A DNA stretch of 64,000 bases. Origin: Arsenophonus sp052171895 (GTDB lineage Bacteria; Pseudomonadota; Gammaproteobacteria; Enterobacterales; Enterobacteriaceae). This document shows positions 40,507 through 50,850 of the stretch, one piece after another; positions within the stretch are counted from its first letter, which is position 1; every line of letters begins with the position of its first letter. The DNA lies in NCBI GenBank assembly GCA_052171895.1, contig JBQMRN010000005.1, positions 62,001-126,000 on the forward strand, read 5' to 3'. Below the pieces are notes generated by a model. It had not been told where the DNA came from. It saw nothing but the letters and a program-made list of their open reading frames with translations, and did no database searches. The position numbers were made by a program, and so were the translations under genes.

Positions 40507-41774
40507 AAGTTATGCTTATTTCTGTATATGAGATTTCAGAAAAAGTAGCATGCATCTTGCTGATTAATTTCGTAAATAATTTTAATAACAGAGAGATCAT
40601 ATAGCATGAAAAGTCTACCATTACAGCTATCCTCGAAAACAGATATTACCTATGATCCCTTACATGAACTTATCAGTAATAGTACAAGGCAGATGATAAT
40701 CACCGCCGTTTAGCCTGAGCTAGAAGCCATGCTGCAATAACATGCTGAATGCCCACTTGTTGATGTGCATGATGCAGTCGTCGTGCATAACAGTTATTTA
40801 CTACAACTAACTATACAGACTTGTATTGGCGATGCTGATATTAAAATACTTAAGATCAGGAGATTACAGCGGTAACAGAATACGTTTCAACAGCTCGTTA
40901 CTACTGCCTTATTTGAAGCCTGCAAAACGTCAAAGAGTTGCTACTATGACTATACCTGTGAAGCATATCCACCAGTAATTTTTATGAAGCTATAGGGGTA
41001 CTTCTCAATGAAAAGACATGGTCTTCTCGAGTTACCCCATCAGAAGACTAAAATAGCAATGGATTGAAGAGCAGAGGCATATAAGAAGGTCGTTGCGGTC
41101 AAAGATGCTTATTGAGAATAAGAATCGAACTTAGCTAAACTTCTCAATGGCCTTCTAGCAAGATGGATTAACCGTATCTTCCAGGCTTACTATAGGAGAT
41201 GCTACCGTTGGGTTTTGAAAAGTAATGGCAAAGATATTCCAGGACATGCAGTAGCAACGCTGTTGGGTACAAAAAACATCTAATATGCTGGCTTCACTAC
41301 AAAAAGACATGCAACTGAAAGTTAAGGCTGAGCTGTAGTGGTCTGCCCAGCAGCAGATACCCGGGATGCCGCTAATAAAACCCTTGATGTTTTGTTGGTA
41401 AAGTTTTCAGCGAAGTATCCTGCAGCAATGAAGAAATTGGAGAAAGATCGAGAAAGAACTGCTGCTATTCTACGATTCTTCCTCAGAACAGTGAGCGTCA
41501 ATAAGAAGAATGAATCTGATTGAATTGGCTTTTTTTTTGAGTAAGATCACGGAAGCCAACACGAGAAGAACTGTAGCTCTAGAAAACAACTATTTTAATG
41601 GTATTAAAGCTGTTACAGTCTACTCAGAAAAGCTGCAACCAGTTAAAGGGGGATTTAAGGTGCTGACCCTCCCCTGCTAAACAACCTCCAATTTTATGAT
41701 GGAGAATAGATTCATGAAGCATCAGAGCGTAGCGTATATCTTGACCATCATTACACCAGATTTACTAATAACTC
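40507..41774 (+). mobile_element. IS256-family IS relic, copy G (deleted)
   Basis: From AAGTTATGCTTATTTC (40507) to ATAACTC (41774), 1,268 bp, so shortened compared with copies D and F. Starts MKSLPLQLSSKTDITYDPL near 40605, includes FSAKYPAAMKKLEKDRERT near 41410 (the longest surviving block), then the ASIRRMNLIELAFF-type tail. Stops and an internal deletion in the catalytic region. Dead. Confidence 0.85.
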
Positions 41775-42339
41775 TTATTACAACATTATCGAGTAAAGAT
41801 AGAATCGAGATTCTAACGATTATGTCGAAGAATATAATCATGCAACAAAATTATTAGGATAGGAGATAATGAAAAAATAAAATAATATAATAAGTACAAA
41901 CTAAGACTCGCAGAACCACCACCTTGCCAATACTAAAACAAAGTATTAAACAGTGCAGCAAATAAATCCTACTACTTCCACCCAACAACATATCCCTCAT
42001 CTAACAAGGAATTAAGATAAGCATTCGTACTTAGGGTATTTATTTTTAGGTAGCAATGAAGCGCCTAAGAATAATATGAGTTTTTGAATCAGGAATGTAA
42101 TGAGCAAAATGACTCTAACTCACTAAAAAGGCGCAGGAATAATTGGAATAATAGGATAATAGGAATAAGTGAAGAGATACTGACTAATTTGTGCAAGGTT
42201 GGAATCATTAGTCAGGAACGTAAAATCTCTATAAAAAGAAATCATCTTATTTATTTATATTTATAAAAGAAGCTTCTATTAAAGCCATTAAAAACTTGAT
42301 CAATACTCTCGCCAATAGAAAAGCGAGATTGATAACATC
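41775..42339. other. unrecognised AT-rich region left of the integrase relics
   Basis: No recognised gene and no tRNA that could mark an attachment site. Small open frames of about 60 codons (for example 42084-42266) look like chance or the eroded start of the first integrase. Confidence 0.4.
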
Positions 42340-43480
42340 AGGAGTAAAATATCAATCTTCAAACATGCTAAAATTTGGTACAGCAATTACACGACACACA
42401 CCGTGCGAAAAAATTAAAGAATCACTTGAGACAGAGGATAAAAGCAAGCTCAGGAGCTTGCACGACAAAAGGAAATCTAAATTATAAAATAGCAAAGTTA
42501 GATGATTTTCCTAATTTTACATTTTACGAAGCCTGCTTCAAATTCCTCGAAGAGAGGAGGTAAGAAAAATTTTATATGATGAGAAAGGTAGACTTAGTTT
42601 TTAGCTCCTTCATTTCAGTGCTACCCGATTAAAAGATATTATAGAAGCAAAAATATAGTGCTTTTAGCAAAATAAAAAATAAGCAGGAACAATCTAAAAT
42701 GCAAAAATACAGTTAAGTCAGTAAAAAAAGGAATAAAAATACACTCTTAATAAAAAGAAAGAAATTTTTATTAGTAACAAAAGTAAGACATTTAGCACTC
42801 CTAAAATCAATAATGAGATCTGTTGAAAGAGATTGAAATGGATAGAAAATCACCTATTATTAAAGATTGTATCGACTAAATAAAACCGCATTAGATGGTT
42901 CTAACTGGATGTGAAGTTAGAAAGATTAATCAATGAATGTCCTAAAGCAGTTAGATCGACGGTTGAATTTGCGTTTACTAAGAATTTAGATCGTTCAAAT
43001 ATCATTATCTTAGCATAGTCACAAATTGATATGCAAAGAAAAGTTGCATTTGGGATAGAGCCAGAAAATCGGGAAAGGCAATAGGACTAGAGCTCTAAAC
43101 GATACTGATTGCTGTATTTTCGACGCGAGAATTCGCTAATCATCAAAATAGGTATTCGTATATATGATGTCAGAAAAATGATCCGATGGCTCATACACAC
43201 AAATTTGATTAGAAAAATGCGGATCTATTTTAATATAACATGGAGAACGGTATCAAAACGAGCGGAAATAGAAAATTTTCGTTTTCATTGCCTTAGAGAT
43301 CCTTAGAGATATAGGGCAGTTGGTTAATTCAACCTACCGTTTTATATTTCTGTTCTAGAAGAAATGGGTGGATTGAAATTAGTCGAAATGGTAAGGCGTG
43401 TGATATGTACACTTAGAACCTAATGATGCCTAATCATTTTACTGATACGCTAAATAAATTAACAACGTTTTTGATAGAGC
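42340..43480 (+). pseudogene. tyrosine recombinase (integrase) pseudogene 1
   Basis: Phage-type integrase remnant. Pieces: KESLETEDKSKLRSLHD near 42420, a LLKSIMRSVERDWN-like core-binding stretch near 42800, ERLINECPKAVRSTVEFAF then DRSNIIIL and SQIDMQRKVA near 42920-43050 (the first catalytic Arg region, with GLRRSNI changed to NLDRSNI), ENFRFHCLRD near 43290 (the second Arg box, HDLRHT in relatives), and LEEMGGLKLVEMVRR near 43360, then a degraded tyrosine box (YAHLEPN). The catalytic residues are partly lost and several stops intervene. Its fragments do not overlap those of the second integrase. Confidence 0.8.
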
Positions 43481-43489
43481 AATCGTATT

Positions 43490-44470
43490 ATGTGTAGTAA
43501 GGTATTAGCCAGCAAAGGTACAGGACGCTTAAATCTAAAAATTTACCTTACTGCAGAAAGATTTTTATTTACAAGTACCATAAATATGGTACTCTAGAAC
43601 TCCTTTCACTGGGATATTATCCCAGGGTAAACTTCCATCGCAGAAGCAATCCAAAAACCCTCAGCACCCTCACCTCCGCCAATATCACCACACAAGAAAA
43701 GTCTATTACTGAACAAGTTACTATAAAACAATTGTTTAACGATTATATCACTACTCAAAAAAAGCTTGAATCCCTCTTATAACAAAACAAGCAATAACCT
43801 CAACCAAGTGTTAAGCAGTAAATACATTAATCTAACTACATCCGCTAAGAAATAATAGCTATTCAGATCAACAGTATTCTTGTAAAGTTTATAGAACGTG
43901 CAACAAACGCCATAACCAAATAAAGTTACAGCTCTACCCTTCATGCTATATTTAATTTTGAATTATTCGCGGACAACGATCCGGCTAACATTAACGGAAA
44001 AATAATTTACATGCTTAACAGAAACCCGCTAACCCTCATTCCACTGCAAAAACATATAGATAAAGCGCTTGATCATTTTTGTCATGGGACGAACTCAGCA
44101 AGCTTATTAGCATTACTTGCAGTAACGAAATTACCTGCTCAATTCATCCAGACTTCCCTTAATTATAACCCTGCTGTATATCTTTTTCCTGGAGAGGGCA
44201 TGCACCTGCACCCCCACCTCAAAACCAGCGTAGGAAATAATGACTAATACTCATGATCAATGAGATAAAAAAATAAAACCCTTACAAGTACTTCATCATA
44301 TATTAAAAAATACTAATTTCCATTTTATTCCACTGAATAAAAACACCAGTAAGTTTCTTAAACGATAGAAAATGTCCAGACACGGTATTTCTTTTTCAAG
44401 AAAATACAAAAATGGGATTTACTGTTCGCTGAGTAAAGTAAACGAGTCCCTAAATTCTCTAAATTAAGCT
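43490..44470 (+). pseudogene. tyrosine recombinase (integrase) pseudogene 2, DUF4102 type
   Basis: A second, different integrase. Near 43520-43640 it reads SKGTGRLNLKIYLTAERF then YKYHKYGTLELLSLGYYPRV across a frameshift, the N-terminal arm-binding domain (DUF4102). QVTIKQLFNDYITTQ follows near 43720 (start of the SAM-like core-binding domain). The 44011-44247 frame holds NPLTLIPLQKHIDKALDHF, where the catalytic domain begins. The catalytic end is not recognisable. Two unlike integrases side by side suggest two elements integrated here. Confidence 0.7.
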
Positions 44471-44669
44471 GTTTTAATAAATTCACACATAAAGTTATTC
44501 GCCATAGCTTTAAAACCATAGCAAAGGGGGGGGGATGATTACTGGGTATTAGTATGGAAATGCGTAATAAATTTCAAAATCACAAAATTAGGTCTGTTAC
44601 TTAGATTTGTTAGTAGTCATAGATATGAACTTGATCAATTAGAAGCAATATTTTCTGTAAAAATCGATT

Positions 44670-45248
44670 TCAAATCAAATTTTTATGTGCCCATTGGCAT
44701 ATGTTCTGTATAGAATCAGTAACCAATAATTTATTAATTATTAATATGTCAAAGGGATACAGAAAAGCACATACAAGTATTAATACACAAAATATTCGTT
44801 CCCACTTAGGATATTTACTGGGGTTCAATATTGGGATACAGAAACGTCGACGATATGGCCATAGTAACGGTATTCCTACTGGTGTTAACATATCAGCTAG
44901 AATGTGGCTAATATAACCAACTACCATTGCATGAATAAAATCTACCGGTATTGAAATGATAATTTCTGACAACAAGTTTGAAGAAAGAAATATGCTGGCC
45001 ACTACAATAGCCAGAAAACTATGAGTAATACCTCTATGACCAAATACTTTGGTAATGGGTATCGAAAGCCATTTTAATCGCTGGCCTAACAAAGACTTGG
45101 GGTGATCGATATCTGGCAGCAGGCAAGTTAATATTCCGCCAATAATGATATGCCCCCAGTTCCCATGAGCTAATGCTAGTGATAACTCCAATTTCTTTGC
45201 AAAGATAGCGCTTGCTAAAGCAAAAATGAAATGCCCGCCAGCAGTCAT
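44670..45248 (-). CDS. ydjM: inner-membrane protein YdjM (DUF457 family)
   Basis: Intact membrane protein of about 192 residues, matching YdjM/DUF457, the LexA-controlled inner-membrane 'metal-dependent hydrolase' family of unknown substrate. Conserved blocks: TAGGHFIFA at the start, LTCLLPDIDHPKSLLGQRLK near residue 40 with the Asp/His cluster, FGHRGITHSFLA near 70, YISHILADMLTPVGIPLLWP near 115. Four to five hydrophobic helices. The ATG at 45248 (MTAGGH) is chosen over the GTG at 45257. It stands alone between dead integrases and a dead Rpn nuclease, so its survival is notable. No SOS box was identified by eye. Confidence 0.92.
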   Translation of the reverse strand: MTAGGHFIFALASAIFAKKLELSLALAHGNWGHIIIGGILTCLLPDIDHPKSLLGQRLKWLSIPITKVFGHRGITHSFLAIVVASIFLSSNLLSEIIISIPVDFIHAMVVGYISHILADMLTPVGIPLLWPYRRRFCIPILNPSKYPKWERIFCVLILVCAFLYPFDILIINKLLVTDSIQNICQWAHKNLI

Positions 45249-45469
45249 AGTAACCACACATAGTTATATTTAGATATGATTATTTATTTGATGCATTATG
45301 CAGCTAATATAATTCAACAATCAACAATTTACTAAGTTAAAAACTCCGTCAATGCTAGATAGCTGTTGGTAACATTCATCAGAAGCGATCCGGCTTATTA
45401 GAGGTTCAGTAAATTTACTGGTAGGCTATGCGCTTAACGCAATTACTCTACACCCATGAACAATCCTTA

Positions 45470-46215
45470 CTATCCTAACATCATGATTCATTGTTAAAAA
45501 TTTTCTTTGCGATATTGCTATAGCTAGAGAATTTTGGAAATAGATTTTCAGCTCCTCATCTTCTGCAGCAGCGTTTCGCTTTCAACACTCTAACGATGGA
45601 GTCACAGGCAGCTTTATCAAAGATGATTGATTTACGTACCTAAAACCCAATTAAGATATACCATACTTTATAAAAACTAAAACTGAGAAAGCCTATATCT
45701 ACAGATTGCTTGAGCAGCAGAGTATGCCAAAGAAAATAATAGCGTTTCGTTTAATTGCCTTATAGTATCGCAGCGCGATACAGCAGTACATCGAACAAGG
45801 CAATGACTCTTTACCTGTAATTATACTGCTTTTGTTCTATCACAGCAGCATATCCACCATATTCTATACAGCATCTAGAAAAATGGTAATCTTCCAAAGA
45901 ATAACACAAAACGCACGAATTTATTATATTAAATAGTTAAAACAGGAAATACGATTGAAGGAAAGGGATTTCATATAAACTCTTGAAGAAAATACATTTA
46001 CTTACTGGGAAATTTTATGACTATTGCAGAACAACTTGAGACTAAAGATGGGAAAGAGAGGTTACTAGCTAAGCCAGCAAGATGCTGAGCAAAAAGACTA
46101 CAAGCTTAGCCAGAAGGATGGTTCAACGAAGGTAGCTCGGAAATTTCTAGCTATGGTGCAGAGCGTAATCTAGTGAAGATTGGTCGTAACTCACCCACCG
46201 GCATGTCATATAGTT
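45470..46215 (+). pseudogene. Rpn/YhgA-family recombination-promoting nuclease pseudogene
   Basis: Remnant of a PD-(D/E)XK nuclease of the Rpn (YhgA, 'putative transposase') family. Pieces: HDSLLKIFFCDIAIAREF at the start, GSFIKDD near 45605, KTEKAYIYRLLEQQSMPK near 45690 (the nuclease-core region, YCLIEHQS in relatives), IAFRLIAL, IQQYIEQGNDSLPV near 45800, LLLFYH near 45835, then MTIAEQLETKDGKERL and GAERNLVK in the C-terminal tail. Several stops and frameshifts. Rpn genes multiply in enteric symbionts; this copy is dead. Confidence 0.82.
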
Positions 46216-46289
46216 AACTAGATAAACTATTAGTTTGATATAATCCCACACCTTCAAATAACTGCCTAAAGATGGGGATCTGTTAATCA

Positions 46290-46935
46290 GTATTTTTAAT
46301 AAATACATTCATTTCTTCTTGAGGTAAATTTGTATATTCTTCAATTTTAGTAAAATCTCTCTAAACTTCTCTTCGCCAATAGATTCTAACCGCAAGGCCG
46401 CAGATGAGTGGAGCCGGCTTACTCGCTTGCGATTTTTCCTTTCTGGCAAATTTAAAAGTGATTAATTATTATCTTGGCTTAGTAACTTTAGAAAAAGCAT
46501 AGTTCCTCTCCTAGAAAGGATGTTAACTAGTTCCATAATCTTTTCATTATTTATTCTTGATATAGCATTCATACTAGCTTATATATCAGGTAATTGCGAT
46601 GATATTTAAGTGCTTATTTCTTTTCCATCATTTGCTAATCTATTAGTCTTTACCTTACTTGCTTTATTATTGTTTAAAACATTTAGCGCGATTTGGTCAC
46701 ATTTTAGTAATACATCATCGTATAGCAAGCATGTTGTATATAGTTTAAGTTCATCAACTTGTAAAACTTTTTTATTACTTCTACTTGAGCTTTTCCTCCC
46801 TGATTCATAAACTTTTACAGTACTCAACGATAAACCGACCATGTTTGTAAACACTTCTTACGTCAGTTTTTTAGCTTTTCTGATGGCTTGTAATTTTTCT
46901 GCATAATTAATTGAAGGGTAGCCACAAATACACTA
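46290..46935 (-). pseudogene. XRE-family (phage-repressor-like) regulator pseudogene
   Basis: Helix-turn-helix regulator, probably the prophage immunity repressor. Minus strand: INYAEKLQAIRKAKKLT, then a stop where Gln is expected, FTNMVGLSLSTVKVYESGRK (recognition helix), VLQVDELKLYTTCL, then a stop after KEIST at 46606, followed in another frame by MNAISRINNEKIMELVNILS, LLNLPERK and ALRLESIGEEKFREI. It is divergent from the plus-strand phage genes, as in lambdoid immunity regions. Dead. Confidence 0.75.
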
Positions 46936-48329
46936 TTATTCATAAGTAGATATAAGGCTACTAAATGACAGTAAACACTAAAAATAACCTAAAAATTTAC
47001 TGAAAAACTCAGCACATCAAGGTTATTCACCTAATACAATAGTAACAAATTATAGATCTATATTCTGAGATTTAAAGGACTTATACTAACTTAGGAGTAC
47101 CTAGAAGCACTTTGAAGTAGATTGGATCGGATGATTAAGAATGACTAGGAAGTTAAATATCCGCTTAATTCAATTAGCGTAGAGAAATTTTCTAAGCTTT
47201 TTTGAAAATCAGAAATTTGTATTAGAAAATGATCCCAACAACAAATTGCCCATAGTTGATATGGGAGATCCAAATAAATCAAACGCTAGAGTTAATGAAT
47301 GGTAGATATATCTCCTTGAATTCAATTGCATAGTCCGAGAAGCCTACTTTAACCGTCCTGTAGAAGAGCAAAGACGCTTGGACTAAATGGGTTGAATTAA
47401 ATAACAAAAAATGAATTTTAACAAAAGCGAATAACTAGGGTTTAAGGGCTGTGAGGTACTTTTTAACAAAACGGTATCAGAAAAATAAAATCTATAAAAC
47501 AGATGATAGGAAAATTGTGTCTGTAATTTGCTGATAGCTGCTGAGCATGAAGTTATTCGAAGCGAAGTTAAGCCTACTTTACATAGGAACTTTCCTAATG
47601 GGGGGGTATACCAATACACGTATACAAAAACACTGAATAACCAATAGGTGGATCTGTAAGTAAGTACGTTTCATATTTAGCATGAATCTTCTTATGGAGG
47701 AAATAGTCATCAATGAATGAATGCTAGCCAATGTTGCCGTAAACGGCGTCAAATGCATTATTTCAACCAATCTTGAATATCAACAATAAGATTAAGTTTA
47801 CTAAAAAAACGCTAAACCTAAGAAATCATTAATAATCTATATAGCGTGTGGAAACCCCAACCAAAAATCAAAAACAAGAACAGGACCTTGTAAACATTCT
47901 TACGTCATTTAAAAAACAAGTAGACAGATACTCTGCTAATAGCAGCAATAATTAATCCCCTTACCAAAAGTTTATCTTTATATAGTTACAATAACCGCTA
48001 TCGCCGAAGAAGGAAGCAGTATAAACATTCAAACTAAAAATAAAATTCTTAGGGCGATGAAACACTTAATAATCAAGAAAGTATAGGCTTACGTACTAGA
48101 AGGGTGAATACTTATACGAGCACTTGACTAATCTCTATATAGCTCAACTATTTTCCAATTTAAAGTTAGGTAAAATATGATATTTTAGTACTCTGCCACT
48201 AGAAACGACAGATAGCGTTAATGAGACACTCTATGACGTTATGCAAATAATAGCGGTGCAAATTCTGTATCTGATGCGATGCCATAATGCTACTACGAGT
48301 CTATCAGCTCTTATAATGCATTGACATGA
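46936..48329 (+). other. unrecognised prophage early region
   Basis: About 1.4 kb between the repressor relic and the exonuclease fragment, where lambdoid phages keep cro, cII and replication genes. Plus-strand frames show broken coding-like stretches, for example a piece like YFNRPVEEQRRLD near 47345-47385. None can be assigned to a family. No open frame longer than about 80 codons was seen. Confidence 0.4.
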
Positions 48330-48540
48330 CGTAGAACAAAATACAGAAACGTGGAATGAACTGAGAACAGGAAAAGTTACTGCGTCTTAATTTAGCTGCT
48401 TCATGCCAAACGCTTGGAGTGACTTTTAGTGAACTGGCAAAGCGATATGTACTACAAATTGCTTTTGAAATTATCAAGGGTAAAAATCCGAATTCAGTTT
48501 CACTAATGAGCAGATGCAACATCTAGCTAATAAAATAAAA
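48330..48540 (+). pseudogene. phage exonuclease fragment (YqaJ/RecE-like)
   Basis: Plus-strand reading gives WNELRTGKVTAS followed by CFMPNAW and, in other frames, GKAICTTN... and KSEFSFTNEQMQHL. The W..LR.GKVTAS block resembles the start of YqaJ-type PD-(D/E)XK phage exonucleases. The rest is lost. Position before a methylase and the lysis genes fits a phage recombination function. Assignment is tentative. Confidence 0.4.
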
Positions 48541-48744
48541 TACGACCTAGATAATTATTTAAAGGTATACTAGATTCTTTAACTGTAGTGGATATTTGGA
48601 ACGATGATAGCAAAATTCGCGTGATGACTGTTAAGAAAATTGTTAATAATAATGACGTGAAAAGTGGAAATCCTATTCTTCTAATTGATAAATATTATTA
48701 AATCGTCGCTGCCTGAAAAATTATCAATACATCAAGAAGGTTGA

Positions 48745-49860
48745 TCTCATTTAAAATATAAGGTAACAACACTGATTTTCTCAAAGCAACCAATATTGGT
48801 TAACAGAGATTCATTACCATATATCAAAACACTATTAAATAATTTCATTAAACTTATAGTAATTGATCCGCTATACACTACCGCTGCTACCATGTTAAAT
48901 CCTGTGCATGGGAGAGAGAATGGAAACAACCGAGCAATATCTGGCTGGCGTAGATAAATGATTAGCTTCTTTAAATTCAACCGGATATTAAAGCCAAACG
49001 CTAGTCTCTATCTGTTTTGTAGGGCAACATTAGTCCCTATAGAAATTATGGTAAGAAATTACAGGAGAGTATATTATGTTAAATCACATTATTTTGGCTA
49101 AACCATTTGGCACCCAGGGACAATAGAAGAAAGATACTCTCCGCTTATTTTCTCCAATACCAAACGAATATTGTTTCCAGCACAGTACGGAGGGAGGAAA
49201 GGGTACAGCAAAATGATGCTGGCTATGCATTGAATGTGCTGAGTTAAAAGGCGAAGTATTCGCTCCATTGATTGAATATTTCATCACTGCAAAAATTAAC
49301 TTAATATCACTGGCAAAGAAATTTAATAATATATAGGAAACTATATGCCACGATGATTCGTTCTCGTATTTCTTAGTGGTAGCTACCTAATGAAATATAG
49401 TATGAACATTTGCAATAATTCTTTTCATAAAAAAGTAGCAGAGAAAGAATTAGCCCTTTTTCTCTTTAAAAAGTCATAATTAACTGTATTTGACGCATGA
49501 CGAACTTCAACGTAATTACTATGAACTCACAAAAAACTATGGCGATCTTAAAGCGATAATATGAAAATTTGCGCTGACTTTTTCTATCACCAAAGTAATC
49601 CCGGTAAATATTCTTATAAAAACTAGCAGCCTTGCTTGAGAATATTATTAACGCCATTACCAGGTCAAGGTGTCATACTGTAGCGGATTTCTTTATAGCT
49701 TCCAATTCGACCGGTAAAAGGAGGAATTAAATTAGATCGACAAGCTATCTGGGTGGAGTTAGAAAAAGATAGACTTTAAGAGACAAAAAAAAGAAACAGA
49801 AAATTTTATTACTCAAATCAATAACGAAGGTATGATTTTTGACGAAGAGCTAACATTCTC
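48745..49860 (+). pseudogene. phage DNA methyltransferase pseudogene
   Basis: N4/N6-type DNA methylase remnant. Pieces: RDSLPYIKTLLNNFIKLIVI then DPLYTTAATML near 48860 (motif DPPY changed to DPLY), LASLNSTGY, KPNASLYLFC near 49000, SHYFG/WAKPFG near 49090, YGGRKGYSK near 49195, INLNITGKEI near 49300, and the C-terminal cofactor region ADFF then STGKGGIKLDRQAIWVELEK near 49700-49770 (FxGxG-type motif degraded). Stops and frameshifts throughout. Such orphan methylases commonly sit before lysis genes in lambdoid phages. Confidence 0.75.
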
Positions 49861-49952
49861 ATAGAAGAAACATATTCTATCATTAAAACATATTAAAAAT
49901 AAACAAAACTATCTATGAATAATATTGAAAATACACAACTGGCACACTGCTT

Positions 49953-50115
49953 ATGGACCCATACGCGACGATGTTTTTATGCGGTGCGCTATCGCTTAGT
50001 GAATGGGCGCTGGTTACGTGGATTATCTGTTCAGTACTGACCGATTGGTTCAACTGGTAATACTGACACAAAGAATACTGTTTTAAGAGGAAACATGAAA
50101 ATTATAACAATAAAA
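49953..50115 (+). pseudogene. phage holin pseudogene
   Basis: Small membrane protein starting MDPYATMFLCGALSLSEWAL, followed by WIICSVLTDWFNW and then a TAA in place of a Tyr codon. Reading through gives HKEYCFKRKHENYN, the charged C-terminus expected of class II holins (one or two membrane segments then a basic tail). Lies just upstream of the lysozyme relic. Dead by at least two stops. Confidence 0.6.
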
Positions 50116-50349
50116 AGAGAACGTGATGATGAACAAAGCATTAAAACTTAACTTACATCCTTCAAATCAAGACTTAGAAAATCATCAAAAGCTGAATAAT
50201 ATCTTATTAGCAATAATGCAGCATATTACAATGTCATGGTGAATGTTATTGCGGAAAGTAGAGAGGAATTTTCTTTACTTCCAAGGTTGTGGGATACGGT
50301 CATTACGAAACCTTTACGCCCGATATGTAACACAATACTGGGCTGAACT

Positions 50350-50850
50350 ACCAAGCGGCTTACCATAATCTCTCCAGAACTTCGTAAACGATTGATAACT
50401 GTTACGGCATGGCTGGCGCATTAGCACTTGCTGCCGTCTTGCTACAGTAGCACCAAGGTAAGCGCTATAATCTGTATCTTCATGTGGCGGCGGCATGCTC
50501 CATTGTCTATCACGATCATACCGGCACGGCAATGACGCGTTACAATAGGAGAAATTTATAGCGAAGAAGAATATAACAAGTTGATGACGTTGAATTTATA
50601 AATAGCACGCTCCACCCTTGAATTGTTGTGTCACTATTCCGCTTACCGATTTGCAGAAAGCCGCCTTGAGTTCATTTATTTACAACATCAGCATGGGGTC
50701 CATTTGCTAATTCAATTCTACTAAAAAAGTTAAACGTCGGAGATATTCAAGGCATTTCTTATCAGATGCACCGATAGAAATACGATGAAAGAAAGGTATC
50801 AAACAGGCTAATTAACCGCAATGAGGTAGAATTGGAACTTTGTTTAAATC
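50350..50850 (+). pseudogene. phage lysozyme (endolysin) pseudogene
   Basis: Lambdoid/RrrD-type lysozyme remnant. SPELRKRLITVTA then MAGALALAAVLLQ is the membrane-anchor-like N-terminus near 50375-50450. HQGKRYNLYL stands where the catalytic HEG is expected, so the Glu is lost. YHDHTGTA is the degraded YGHTG box. Later come ILLKKLNVGD near 50720 and GLINRNEVELEL near 50820 (RRR.AE..L in relatives). Multiple frame changes. Confidence 0.75.
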
